Assembly (NCBI RefSeq): GCF_009796825.1
Contig: NZ_CP047030.1
Location: forward strand, 434,001 to 498,000
Reading direction: 5' to 3'
DNA length: 64,000 bases
Source: Algibacter sp. L3A6
GTDB lineage: Bacteria > Bacteroidota > Bacteroidia > Flavobacteriales > Flavobacteriaceae
A model generated the notes under the pieces. It was not told where the DNA came from. It did no database searches and saw nothing but the letters and a program-made list of their open reading frames with translations. Within the stretch, counting starts at the first letter, position 1. The number at the start of each line of letters is the position of its first letter. The position numbers were made by a program, and so were the translations under genes. This document shows, piece by piece, positions 8,382 through 16,352 of the stretch.

Positions 8382-8663
8382 ATGTATATAAACAGAAATG
8401 AAATAATGGCTAATAAAATTGCGGAAAAAGACATTATTAATCTAGAATCAGACTTAAAACACAACTCTTTTTACAGTGAATCAGACAAAAGAGCTATTAG
8501 AACATATATAGGTGCTGTTGACTCAAGAGAAATAGGTCGATTTGACATAATTAATGCTTTAGAAATATCTAAGGAACTTATAAAAAAGAAAGATTCTAAA
8601 GATTATCAGGATTATCTAAAAAGGCATCAAAGTCTCTCAAAGCGATTAGAAGGTTTTGATTAA
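8382..8663 (+). CDS. Cassette 1 small helical protein
   Basis: 93 aa, or 85 aa if the ATG at 8406 (MANKIAEK) is used. Highly charged, predicted all-helical, without cysteine or membrane segment. Third + strand gene of the first cassette. Its last 68 bases overlap a convergent minus-strand frame. Not recognised. Confidence 0.5.
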   Translation: MYINRNEIMANKIAEKDIINLESDLKHNSFYSESDKRAIRTYIGAVDSREIGRFDIINALEISKELIKKKDSKDYQDYLKRHQSLSKRLEGFD

Positions 8664-8835
8664 TTCTTAAAAAATTTTCCTTATCTTTTATACATTCTGA
8701 ATAATGAAGAGTATTCTCTTCTGATCCGAACATTTTTTGATAAAGAAATATTGAATTAAGAGTTTTTGGGTATTCTGTTTGAATTGAATTAAATACCTCG
8801 TAAGTTTTGAAAAACAGTCCTGAATTATCCGTCAT
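8596..8835 (-). CDS. Possible minus-strand small protein in cassette 1
   Basis: About 79 aa starting at the ATG whose complement is 8833-8835, just outside the attC1 end. The composition is protein-like and the frame fills 8664-8835, otherwise empty. It overlaps the + strand gene tail to tail. It would be the only cassette gene opposite to the array direction. A real gene is possible but unproven. Confidence 0.35.
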   Translation of the reverse strand: MTDNSGLFFKTYEVFNSIQTEYPKTLNSIFLYQKMFGSEENTLHYSECIKDKENFLRINQNLLIALRDFDAFLDNPDNL

Positions 8836-8841
8836 AATTAC

Positions 8842-8972
8842 TGGGTGTAACACTGTATATAATTAATAATGGCTTTAGTGCTTTGTTTTAATAGTTAGTA
8901 CTTTTTTCAATGGTCGGTCATTGCATATTGTTAGTTTATATTTTAGCCATTACTAATAATATACGATATCCG
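8842..8972 (+). repeat. attC1 (cassette recombination site)
   Basis: Opens TGGGTGTAAC, the reverse complement of the start of cassette 1 (GTTACACCCA at 7090). Long arms pair: TGTATATAATTA...TAATGGC near 8854-8873 with GCCATTACTAATAATATACG near 8947-8965. Crossover G|TT at 8972/8973. 131 bp. Cassette 1 is 7091-8972. Confidence 0.85.
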
Positions 8973-8997
8973 TTACCAAACAGTTGAAAACCGAAAA

Positions 8998-9570
8998 ATG
9001 AAACAACTTCTGATTTTAATATTTATCTTTTTGATTTTATCAGGTTGTGACTGGAAAAAAAATGATAAAAACCAATCTGAATTTGAATCAACAACTGATT
9101 TCAAAATAGAAACGGAATTAAAAGCAAAAGATACTACTGTTGTTTATTGGGAGACTGGTTTTGACACTATTCAAAATGTCCAAGATATCTATATTGGAAA
9201 CGACAAACATAGATTGGAAATAAAATCCTATTCCTTAAATGATAGTTCCATTGTAAATATTAATGATAATTTTAAAGAGATTTACCACGATTGTGCTTCT
9301 CAAATCATTTTGACAAATAAAAAGGATACTATTCTGAAAGCTATTTTGAACAAAAGAATTTTTAAAGATAGCTTGAATAGTGAATTTTACCGAAGATGTG
9401 TATTGAGTACAGTTGAATATGATGGAATTCGTTCAAACAGATTGTTTTTTAAAGGTGGTTTGTTTGTTCCAGATACAGACAGGGTTTTTGGAAATGAATT
9501 CGCAATTTTCTATCGAACCGAAAAGAAAAACCAAATTGAATCTTGGAATTACGAAGACCTTGGATTATAA
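8998..9570 (+). CDS. Cassette 2 lipoprotein
   Basis: 190 aa with lipobox Cys17 (LILSGC). Mature region has the look of the Bacteroidota DUF4738 group: a charged linker, then strands separated by short loops, with IPD/VPDTD-like segment near residue 158. It is the only gene of cassette 2 (8973-9978) and stops 5 bp before the attC2 opening. Predicted outer-membrane or periplasmic lipoprotein; function unknown. Confidence 0.65.
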   Translation: MKQLLILIFIFLILSGCDWKKNDKNQSEFESTTDFKIETELKAKDTTVVYWETGFDTIQNVQDIYIGNDKHRLEIKSYSLNDSSIVNINDNFKEIYHDCASQIILTNKKDTILKAILNKRIFKDSLNSEFYRRCVLSTVEYDGIRSNRLFFKGGLFVPDTDRVFGNEFAIFYRTEKKNQIESWNYEDLGL

Positions 9571-9575
9571 AAACC

Positions 9576-9978
9576 GTTTGGTAACACCGTGTTATCTATA
9601 CTAACAACTTAAACAACTGATTAACAACAAATCATATTTACTTTTTTAAAAAAGGTACAACATAGGTGCAACAAAAAAAATAAAAACACTTTTCCTTCCC
9701 AATGAATGTTATTTAAGTAAAAATATTGATATTAAACTCAAATATAATTTCAGTTTGAAAATTTATTCTATTTGAGGTGTTAGTTATGATTAACTTTTAA
9801 TATATTTAACAAATATTCTTCCCTAAAGAATCTCGAAATGATTATATAAGCTTATGCTTTCATTTTGAACTTTATATCATAAATAATTTATAAAAACAAA
9901 TAGCTTTAATAAAACCTTAAGTAAAGGTCTTATTAATCATATAAGAGATATATAGTTAGTACTAACTATATACAATTG
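9576..9978 (+). repeat. attC2, unusually long site (403 bp) with a 380-bp shared block
   Basis: Opens GTTTGGTAAC, pairing with the cassette 2 start (GTTACCAAAC), and ends at G|TT 9978/9979. Most of it is a non-coding block that recurs with about 90% identity as attC8 (18,151-18,549). The block contains GGTACAACATAGGTGCAACA (9654-9673), which resembles sequence upstream of the island integrase at 37,558-37,578, and a near-terminal palindrome AGTTAGTACTAACT (9952-9965). No gene is seen in it. Either a third attC architecture or an attC carrying an element scar. Confidence 0.7.
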
Positions 9979-10203
9979 TTAGCGTTCATTTCTTACTCGG
10001 CTCAAAAAAACGATAATTCACTCAAAAGTCGATTAAAATCAATAATGGTTTCCGATACATTAATTACGCAATCTTTGCGTACGACTGACCTCACTCCTAC
10101 CTAATCTTTACGAATCCGATTTACCAAGCTTTGCGCAACTGTTGCGACGGATTTATATTCGGTACGAATAATTTGGGATGTATAAAAAACTAAAATTTGT
10201 AAC
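9979..10203 (+). other. Cassette 3 body: gene-less cassette
   Basis: 225 bp bounded by a perfectly matched cassette start (GTTAGCGTTC) and attC3 opening (GAACGCTAAC), so it is a complete cassette, but the longest sensible frame is about 19 codons. It can form hairpins, e.g. ACGCAA with TTGCGT near 10,067-10,081 and a TTGCGCAAC/GTTGCGAC pair near 10,135-10,149. It may carry a promoter, a small RNA, or a decayed gene. Confidence 0.65.
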
Positions 10204-10333
10204 GAACGCTAACAGTATGTATAAATAATGCTTAAATTAGTGCTGAAACTAAAGGAAGTGCTTCTTTTGCTAGCTTCTGATTTTCCTACGGAAAATCCCA
10301 GCAAACAAAAACGCACTATCCATACATTTAACG
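10204..10333 (+). repeat. attC3
   Basis: Opens GAACGCTAAC, complementary to the start of cassette 3. Contains apical hairpin GATTTTCC/TACG/GAAAATC around 10,279-10,298 and closing arm CGCACTATCCATACATTTAACG. Crossover 10,333/10,334. 130 bp. Confidence 0.85.
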
Positions 10334-10369
10334 TTGTGCATAATTTGACCCAACCATAATCTGAACTGA

Positions 10370-10864
10370 TTGAAAAGAGTATTAATTGTTTTTGGAATTA
10401 TAATAATTAGTTTAGAATTAACTCTATACTTTTTTTGGTACAAAGAATTAGAATTTATGAAATTCTTTGTTTTGCTTGGACTTTGTCATTTAGCAAATAC
10501 TGCAATTATTTTCGGAATTCTGACTGAAATATTACCTAAAAAGAAAAGAAAATTGACAGTGAATTTATCACTAGGTGTAGGAATATCTTTCTTTTTGATT
10601 CTTTATTTCAACGCTTCCCGAGTTCAAAATTGGATTGACAAAGATGGAATCTTAACAAATGGGACTATAATAAAAAAGAAGTATGGTGCGAAAACGTCGC
10701 CTTATGTTATAACGGAATTTAATTATAATGGAATAAACTATGAATCACAATTGACAATACCTGACTCAAGAGAATTTGAAAAAGTTAGGTTAGGAGATTC
10801 TGTATTGATTAAATTCGTCAAAGAATATCCAAATATGAACAGTACGGAAAAACAATTGAAATAA
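10370..10864 (+). CDS. Cassette 4 membrane protein with DUF3592-like tail
   Basis: 164 aa from a TTG start; no closer ATG exists in frame before conserved-looking sequence. Three membrane helices (about 3-22, 29-50, 60-82) are followed by a periplasmic or cytosolic strand-rich domain containing TNGTIIKKKYGAKTSPYVITEFNYNG...GDSVLIKF, the pattern of DUF3592 and related SH3-like membrane proteins. Single gene of cassette 4, whose attC is interrupted by an IS110 copy. Function unknown. Confidence 0.65.
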   Translation: MKRVLIVFGIIIISLELTLYFFWYKELEFMKFFVLLGLCHLANTAIIFGILTEILPKKKRKLTVNLSLGVGISFFLILYFNASRVQNWIDKDGILTNGTIIKKKYGAKTSPYVITEFNYNGINYESQLTIPDSREFEKVRLGDSVLIKFVKEYPNMNSTEKQLK

Positions 10865-10914
10865 TAAAAACTATGCACAACAAAGTACTGTGCTAAAAAA
10901 CAAGTAAAATCTTA

Positions 10915-11885
10915 TTAATTTTTCACTAGCGTACTTTTATATTCCTTGTCAAATATTAAACCCGATTTTGCAATAGCAAAAGCTTGTTTTAGTAGCTTAT
11001 TACATACCGCTATTAATGCTAATTTTTTACTCTTTCCTTTTGCTACTAATCGTTCATAAATATCCCTGCATGCTTTGTTGTATTTACAAGCTGTAAAACT
11101 GCACATAAATAATAAATTCCTGAGTTTTTGATTGCCCATTTTACTAATGCGTGGTCGTCCTTTTATACTACTTCCACTTTGCCTAATCACTGGAGTTAAT
11201 CCTGCGTAACTACATAATTCTGCTGCACTCGAAAAGCGTTCAAAACCACCTGTTAAAACGATTAACATAATAGATGTTTTTTTTCCGATTCCTGGTATGG
11301 TTTTTTTCGAGTAAATAAATCTTTATGAGCCTCTTTTACTAAAACTAGCAATAACTCTTCTAAGCTGGACATCTCTTTATCTAAATGTTTTAAACTACGC
11401 TTTAAAGATCTCACAATGGCTTTACTTGGCTCCCCTAAAACAGATTCACCATGAAGTTTATTCTTTATCATTGTTCGCTGTTTTGTATATACAGAAAGGG
11501 TTCTGGTAATTTGAAGACACTCCTGTACTTCCTTAGAACTACCTTTCCAAAGTTTTAACTCTACTTGCTCAGCATAAGAACATATAAGTTTTGAATCACT
11601 CTTATCGGTCTTAACCTTGGATAGTCGCATCTGGATAAATCGTTTTACAGACAACGGATTTTCTACTGAAACATTTAGACCTTCTTCAAACAAATAATAA
11701 GCCAATTGATAATGATAGTAACCTGTAGCTTCCATCACGCAATGACTCTCAGAATTTAAGAGTTTTCTAAAGGCTTTAAAGCCTGAAAACTTGTTTTTAA
11801 ACTGATAATAATTACCATCTGAATCTGTGACATCAAAAACTAAATAACTAATGTCAATACCAAAATATTTAATATCTTTATTCAT
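10915..11885 (-). pseudogene. IS110 transposase, frameshifted (copy 1)
   Basis: Compared with intact copies, the run at about 11,300 reads as seven T instead of TTTTTATT, a one-base loss. This splits the gene into a 207-aa N-terminal part (DEDD domain) and a 117-aa C-terminal part (serine domain). Unlikely to be active unless rescued by a copy in trans. Confidence 0.85.
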
Positions 11886-11902
11886 AACAAATTGTTTTTT
11901 TG

Positions 11903-12057
11903 AAAGGACATACTACGCGAGTTTCAACGACTTAAAATCGAGGTCTTAAAGCCTCACAGAACTGTTCGAAATCTGTGTAGAAAAGAGAGGGGATTTACAA
12001 TGTTGACGAGATCTGAAGTCTCTCCGTATAAATTAACCTTATTCCTCTCTTTTGTGC
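11903..12057 (-). ncRNA. Candidate bridge RNA, copy 1 (target guide CCGTATA)
   Basis: In the non-coding end upstream of the transposase. Outer stem AAAAGAGAGG with CCTCTCTTTT encloses an internal loop: one strand holds TGTTG (12,001-12,005, complement of CAACA), the other CCGTATA (12,024-12,030). An inner stem GAGA/TCTC closes the loop. The target flank right of the IS is CCGTATA (12,110-12,116). A second hairpin region nearer the transposase (CACAGA/TCTGTG; GAGG/CCTC) may be the donor loop. RNA ends are estimates. Confidence 0.65.
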
Positions 12058-12253
12058 TTTCTATTTTATATGTTTAAATTAGTCTTTTTTATTTAAATGC
12101 TAACTTAAGCCGTATAAAAATAATTGCGGTTTAGTGCTTAATCAAAAGATCGTTGCGTGTTTGTAACGTCTGATTTTCCTTCGGAAAATCCTCGCATACA
12201 AACCCGCAACTATTCTTATACATAAACGTTGTGCATAATTAAAAACAAACTTA

Positions 12254-13006
12254 ATGGATAGTGATTTGAAGCAAATATCTGAACTAATTTTGAAAGATAG
12301 ATTTTCGGATTTTGAATCATTCTTTAATGATTATGTTTTAGGCTTAGAATCATTTCAATTAAAACACGAAAAATTATTATTGAAATGGTTTGACAAAGAT
12401 GATTTTGATGAATTAAACGAATATTTATATCCTGAATATCTTTTAATTATGTACGGAAAATATGTAAATAAAATATTTTCTGTCGATTGGAGCGGAGAAG
12501 AATATAAAGGACAAGTAAAAAGTTCATTAACGAAAATCTTAAAAACATATAATAAATCAACGTTTAAGTGGAATCTTAAAAAATTTGAATCTGGTCTAAA
12601 TTGGGAACAGATAAGACGTGGTGAATACATTGGACTTCTATTCTCTGCATTGGATAAAGAACTTTTGAAAATAGATTTTCAATTATTATTTATTGAATTG
12701 TTTCACGATGAATACTATTATACGATTTTACCAAAATCTGAGATTAAGCCTGCTTTAAAAATGAAAGGAAAGGGTTTTTGTACGTATGACAGTAAAACAT
12801 ATGATATTAAAATTACTGATTTAGGAATCAACAAATCGAAAGTAATGCTTTATCTAAAAAGTAAACATAAAATCGAATTAAAAGAAATCACTAAATATGT
12901 TGAGAATTTACCCGTTTTAGTTGAAAGTGGTAATATTTTAAAAATAAAAAAACTGGAAAAAGAGTTACAGAAAATGAAATGTGAATATGAAATAAGCGAA
13001 AAATAA
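12254..13006 (+). CDS. Cassette 5 protein with a ribosomal L7/L12 C-terminal-like domain
   Basis: 250 aa, cytosolic. The first 170 residues are helical and unrecognised. Residues about 183-246 (YDIKITDLGINKSKVM ... ELKEITKYVENLP ... LEKELQKMKCEYEI) follow the alternating pattern of the L7/L12 C-terminal domain, the ribosomal stalk surface that binds translation factors: strand, NK-x-VM helix, L-KEI-VE-LP, then a helix and last strand. Sequence identity is low, so the fold call is inference. Sole gene of cassette 5 (12,229-14,366); its stop codon lies 2 bp before the attC5 opening. Confidence 0.6.
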   Translation: MDSDLKQISELILKDRFSDFESFFNDYVLGLESFQLKHEKLLLKWFDKDDFDELNEYLYPEYLLIMYGKYVNKIFSVDWSGEEYKGQVKSSLTKILKTYNKSTFKWNLKKFESGLNWEQIRRGEYIGLLFSALDKELLKIDFQLLFIELFHDEYYYTILPKSEIKPALKMKGKGFCTYDSKTYDIKITDLGINKSKVMLYLKSKHKIELKEITKYVENLPVLVESGNILKIKKLEKELQKMKCEYEISEK

Positions 13007-13050
13007 CTATGCACAACAAAGTACTGTGCTAAAAAACAAGTAAAATCTTA

Positions 13051-14022
13051 TTAATTTTTCACTAGTGTACTTTTATATTCCTTGTCAAATATTAAACCCG
13101 ATTTTGCAATAGCAAAAGCTTGTTTTAGTAGCTTATTACATACCGCTATTAATGCTAATTTTTTACGCTTTCCTTTTGCTACTAATCGTTCATAAATATC
13201 CCTGCATGCTTTGTTGTATTTACAAGCTGTAAAACTGCACATAAATAATAAATTCCTGAGTTTTTGATTGCCCATTTTACTAATGCGTGGTCGTCCTTTT
13301 ATACTACTTCCACTTTGTCTAATCACTGGAGTTAATCCTGCGTAACTACATAATTCTGCTGCACTCGAAAAGCGTTCAAAACCACCTGTTAAAACGATTA
13401 ACATAATAGATGTTTTTTTTCCGATTCCTGGTATGGTTTTTATTCGAGTAAATAAATCTTTATGAGCCTCTTTTACTAAAACTAGCAATAACTCTTCTAA
13501 GCTGGACATCTCTTTATCTAAATGTTTTAAACTACGCTTTAAAGATCTTACAATGGCTTTACTTGGTTCCCCTAAAACAGATTCACCATGAAGTTTATTC
13601 TTTATCATTGTACGCTGTTTTGTGTACACAGAAAGGGTTCTGGTAATTTGAAGACACTCCTGTACTTCCTTGGAACTACCTTTCCAAAGCTTTAACTCTA
13701 CTTGCTCAGCATAAGAACATATAAGTTTTGAATCACTCTTATCGGTCTTAATCTTGGATAGCCTCATCTGGATAAATCGTTTTACAGACAATGGGTTTTC
13801 TACTGAAACATTTAGACCTTCTTCAAACAAATAATAAGCCAACTGATAATGATAGTAACCTGTAGCTTCCATCACACAATGACTCTCAGAATTTAAAAGT
13901 TTTCTAAATGCTTTAAAGCCTGAAACCTTGTTTTTAAACTGATAATAATTACCATCTGAATCTGTGACATCAAAAACTAAATAACTAATGTCAATACCAA
14001 AATATTTAATATCTTTATTCAT
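13051..14022 (-). CDS. IS110-family transposase (DEDD recombinase), intact
   Basis: 323 aa. The RuvC-like N-terminal domain has the acidic residues Asp11 (GIDIS), Glu52 (VMEATGYY), Asp94 and Asp97 (KTDKSD). A coiled linker follows, then the C-terminal IS116/IS110/IS902 domain (PGIGKKTS, AELCSYAGLTP, serine-rich RQSGSSIKGRPRISKMGNQ) that supplies the nucleophilic serine. In this family the enzyme acts with a bridge RNA encoded in the non-coding end and exchanges strands between element junction and target without target duplication. Here the non-coding end is upstream of the gene, as in the IS110 subgroup proper rather than IS1111. Confidence 0.92.
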   Translation of the reverse strand: MNKDIKYFGIDISYLVFDVTDSDGNYYQFKNKVSGFKAFRKLLNSESHCVMEATGYYHYQLAYYLFEEGLNVSVENPLSVKRFIQMRLSKIKTDKSDSKLICSYAEQVELKLWKGSSKEVQECLQITRTLSVYTKQRTMIKNKLHGESVLGEPSKAIVRSLKRSLKHLDKEMSSLEELLLVLVKEAHKDLFTRIKTIPGIGKKTSIMLIVLTGGFERFSSAAELCSYAGLTPVIRQSGSSIKGRPRISKMGNQKLRNLLFMCSFTACKYNKACRDIYERLVAKGKRKKLALIAVCNKLLKQAFAIAKSGLIFDKEYKSTLVKN

Positions 14023-14039
14023 AACAAATTATTTTTTTG

Positions 14040-14194
14040 AAAGGACATACTACGCGAGTTTCAACGACTTAAAATCGAGGTCTTAAAGCCTCACAGAACT
14101 GTTCGAAATCTGTGTAGAAAAGAGAGGGGATTTACAATGTTGACGAGATCTGTAGTCTCTCCGTGTATATTAACCTTATTCCTCTCTTTTGTGC
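14040..14194 (-). ncRNA. Candidate bridge RNA, copy 2 (target guide CCGTGTA)
   Basis: Same fold as in copy 1 but the guide strand reads CCGTGTA (14,161-14,167), matching the target flank CCGTGTA at 14,247-14,253. The opposite guide strand TGTTG (14,138-14,142) is the complement of the left flank CAACA. Confidence 0.68.
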
Positions 14195-14390
14195 TTTCTA
14201 TTTTATATGTTTAAATTAGTCTTTTTTATTTAAATGCTAACTTAAGCCGTGTATAATTAATTGCTTGTTTTAAGCCTACTTACGAACATTCCTGCGGAAT
14301 ATTCTATCTGTGATTTATTTGCTAACTTAGTTGCTTAAATCACGCAACTAACCATACACAATCACGTTAGCACACATTAAAAAAAACAGA

Positions 14391-14840
14391 ATGAATATAA
14401 AAATAATTGAAGCTAATATTGAGCAATTAGATATTATAGCGGAACTTTTTAATCAATATATGGTTTTTTATAAAAAGCCTTCTAATGAGACTAAATACAA
14501 AGCTTATCTAAAGGAAAGAATTGAAAAAAATGAAACTACGATATTCTTGGCCTTGAATTCTGAAAATGTTCCATTAGGATTTGTACTGAATTACTATTCA
14601 TTCAGTTCTGTGTCTCTTGGAAAAACTATTACTTTAAATGATTTATTTATAAAGCAGGAATATCGTAAAAAAGGAATTGCTGAAAAACTAATAAATAAGA
14701 CATTTGAACTAGCTAAAAAAAATGGAGCAATAAGAGTTGATTTAGGAACAGCAAAAGATAATTTTATTGCTCAAAAACTATATGAAAGAATTGGTTTTGT
14801 GAAAGATGAAGAGTTCTATTCTTATAGTTATAATATATAA
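14391..14840 (+). CDS. GNAT family N-acetyltransferase (cassette 6)
   Basis: 149 aa, the full length of a single GNAT domain. Strand beta4 LNDLFIKQEYRKKGIAEKLINKTFELAK contains the acetyl-CoA pyrophosphate loop (R-x-x-G-I/A pattern, residues about 91-98), followed by GAIRVDLGTAKDNFIAQKLYERIGF, the usual strand 5 and last helix. Acceptor unknown: antibiotic, polyamine or protein substrates are all possible. Single gene of cassette 6 (14,367-15,041). GNAT genes are common integron cargo. Confidence 0.85.
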   Translation: MNIKIIEANIEQLDIIAELFNQYMVFYKKPSNETKYKAYLKERIEKNETTIFLALNSENVPLGFVLNYYSFSSVSLGKTITLNDLFIKQEYRKKGIAEKLINKTFELAKKNGAIRVDLGTAKDNFIAQKLYERIGFVKDEEFYSYSYNI

Positions 14841-14846
14841 TAAAAC

Positions 14847-15041
14847 GTGTGCTAACAATGTATATAAAAAATAGCGAAAGTCGTTGTTAATACAATGGTT
14901 TGGGCATTTTTGGAAAGTCGCCAAATTTTTAAATTTGACAAATTCCCAAAAATAAAATAATTAATAAAATTTAAAAATTCGGCTCGTGTATAATCCGAAA
15001 CGATTGCGTTTTTTTACACGCTACGTTTCATATACGAGACG
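14847..15041 (+). repeat. attC6 (195 bp, long-arm class)
   Basis: Opening GTGTGCTAAC is the exact complement of the cassette start GTTAGCACAC (14,366). The inner part has a CGCCAAATTTTT/AAATTTGACAAATT hairpin and a second arm ATTCGGCTCGTGTATAATCCGAA near 14,980-15,000, shared with attC9, attC11 and attC13. Closing arm CATATACGAGACG. Crossover 15,041/15,042. Confidence 0.88.
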
Positions 15042-15063
15042 TTACCCAACATTAAAAAACTGA

Positions 15064-15276
15064 ATGAGTAAAAGGAAAATAATACTAATCCATTTAGCAA
15101 TATTCTTAATTCTGACTTTGCTTCTATTTATTTTTTCAGAACCAATATTAAATAAATTTGCAGCAGGAATTCACGATGTAATAATGTGGCTGAAACTGTT
15201 AATTTACGGAACAATTGGAATTCTAATTTTGACAATTATTTCGTGCTTGATTTTCCTTAAAAAAAGAACAGTATAA
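15064..15276 (+). CDS. Small two-helix membrane protein (cassette 7)
   Basis: 70 aa, nearly all hydrophobic: membrane helices about 5-25 and 40-63, with a basic tail KKRTV. Starts 22 bp after the cassette boundary and its stop codon overlaps the next start (TAATG), so the two genes are translationally coupled. Not recognised. Confidence 0.55.
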   Translation: MSKRKIILIHLAIFLILTLLLFIFSEPILNKFAAGIHDVIMWLKLLIYGTIGILILTIISCLIFLKKRTV

Positions 15277-15668
15277 TGAAAATAAGACCAGTTTTTATTT
15301 TAGCAACAATTCTGACTTTATTGAGTTGCAAAACGCAACATCTGAATATTAAAACGGAATCGCTAATCGGAAAATATATCGGAATTGGAAAAGCAAACGC
15401 AAATATCGAAATGAGGTTAATCGAAAACGGAGAGTTTAAATATTGGAAACGAAAAGGACACGGTTCAGATTTTACTCAAGGAACTTGGAAAAACAGAAAT
15501 GATACTTTGATTTTAAACTCGAAAATTCTGAACGGAACAGATAGTTTGACTTTTGCTCTGTCTAGTGCTAATTGGATTGTATTTAAAAATTTGGAATGGA
15601 AAATAAAAGACAAAAAACTGACTGAATTACAAGGCGGAAAAAGAAAATTAATAAAAAAAACGGAATAA
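15276..15668 (+). CDS. Small lipoprotein, lipocalin-like (cassette 7)
   Basis: 130 aa; lipobox Cys18 (TLLSC). The mature part has the beat of a small beta-barrel such as lipocalin-like domains (LIGKYIGIGKANANIEMRLIENGEFKYW...GTWKNRNDTLILNS). Second gene of cassette 7 (15,042-17,237), coupled to the membrane peptide before it. Function unknown. Confidence 0.6.
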   Translation: MKIRPVFILATILTLLSCKTQHLNIKTESLIGKYIGIGKANANIEMRLIENGEFKYWKRKGHGSDFTQGTWKNRNDTLILNSKILNGTDSLTFALSSANWIVFKNLEWKIKDKKLTELQGGKRKLIKKTE

Positions 15669-15780
15669 AAACGTTGGGTAACACCGTATATAATTTATTG
15701 CTAGTTCTAGCCTACTTACGAAAATCCTCGCGGATTTTGAACTGCTCCCAAAAAGTTAGACACTATTTGAGGGTATTATT

Positions 15781-16302
15781 ATGGGAAGAAAAGTCAAGTA
15801 TGATTACGCATTTAAACTTCGATGTGTAAAGCAAGTTTTAAAAAATCACCAAACAGTTGAAGATGTGTCTAAGTTATATGGTTGTCATCATACAACCCTT
15901 CATGATTGGATTCGATTTTATGAAAAATATGGTAAAAAAGCACTATTACCAAGAAAAACCAAAGTGTATAGCATTCCTTTTAAACTTAAAGTTTTAAAAG
16001 CTATTGACAAAGATTCATTATCTTTCAGTCAAGCTTGTTTAGAATTTAATATTCCTACTAAATCTGTAATTATGAAGTGGCAACGTAATTATACAAAAGA
16101 GGGTATTGTAGGCTTAAACATTAAACCTAGAGGTAAACCAAAATCTATGCAATTTAAGAGAGCTAAAAAAAAGTCTAATAAACCTTTAACAAGAGAAGAG
16201 GAACTTTTATTAGAAAATGAATCATTACGTGCAGAACTGGACTTGCTAAAAAAGTTACAGGCCTTAATTCAACAAGAGCAAAACAAAAAGCAAAAGCCAT
16301 AA
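15781..16302 (+). CDS. IS3-family OrfA (DNA-binding part)
   Basis: 173 aa with two helix-turn-helix units (residues about 8-50, DVSKLYGCHHTTLHDWIRFY, and about 62-105, ACLEFNIPTKSVIMKW) and a C-terminal leucine-zipper-like helix (LLLENESLRAELDLLKKLQAL). Binds IS ends and, after a -1 frameshift near the A-rich end (about 16,281-16,296), is fused to OrfB. Confidence 0.88.
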   Translation: MGRKVKYDYAFKLRCVKQVLKNHQTVEDVSKLYGCHHTTLHDWIRFYEKYGKKALLPRKTKVYSIPFKLKVLKAIDKDSLSFSQACLEFNIPTKSVIMKWQRNYTKEGIVGLNIKPRGKPKSMQFKRAKKKSNKPLTREEELLLENESLRAELDLLKKLQALIQQEQNKKQKP

Positions 16303-16352
16303 CAGAATTAAGGCATAAGTATGATTTAGATATTTTATTATATCATACGAAC

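Larger units (their letters stand above)
10883..12109 (-). mobile_element. IS110-family element, copy 1 (variant A)
   Basis: 1227 bp between CAACA and CCGTATA of attC4, without terminal inverted repeats or target duplication, as is typical of IS110. Transposase on the minus strand, 224-bp non-coding end on the right. Shares variant-specific bases with copy 4 and differs from copies 2, 3 and 5. Exact ends are ambiguous by one or two bases. Confidence 0.88.
10872..12228 (+). repeat. attC4, split by IS110 copy 1
   Basis: Left piece 10,872-10,882 (TATGCACAACA) and right piece 12,110-12,228 (from CCGTATA to CATAAACG) rejoin to a 130-bp site. The opening pairs with the start of cassette 4 (GTTGTGCATA at 10,333). 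The apical hairpin GATTTTCC/TTCG/GAAAATC is at 12,170-12,191. Confidence 0.85.
13019..14246 (-). mobile_element. IS110-family element, copy 2 (variant B, intact)
   Basis: 1228 bp inserted between CAACA and CCGTGTA of attC5. Intact transposase and intact non-coding end. Nearly identical to copies 3 and 5. Confidence 0.9.
13008..14366 (+). repeat. attC5, split by IS110 copy 2
   Basis: Pieces 13,008-13,018 and 14,247-14,366 rejoin to 131 bp. Opening TATGCACAAC pairs with the start of cassette 5. Right piece shows GTGTATAATTAATTGC pairing with GCAACTAACCATACAC, and an apical hairpin GAACATTCC/GGAATATTC. Crossover 14,366/14,367. Confidence 0.85.

Noticed and set aside
9413..9604. Second + strand frame overlapping the cassette 2 lipoprotein
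   Set aside because: Shifted frame over the end of a good lipoprotein gene and running into attC2.
13051..14022. IS1111-type element (subgroup with the guide RNA downstream of the transposase)
   Set aside because: The long non-coding end is upstream of the transposase; only about 32 bp lie downstream, so it fits the IS110 subgroup.
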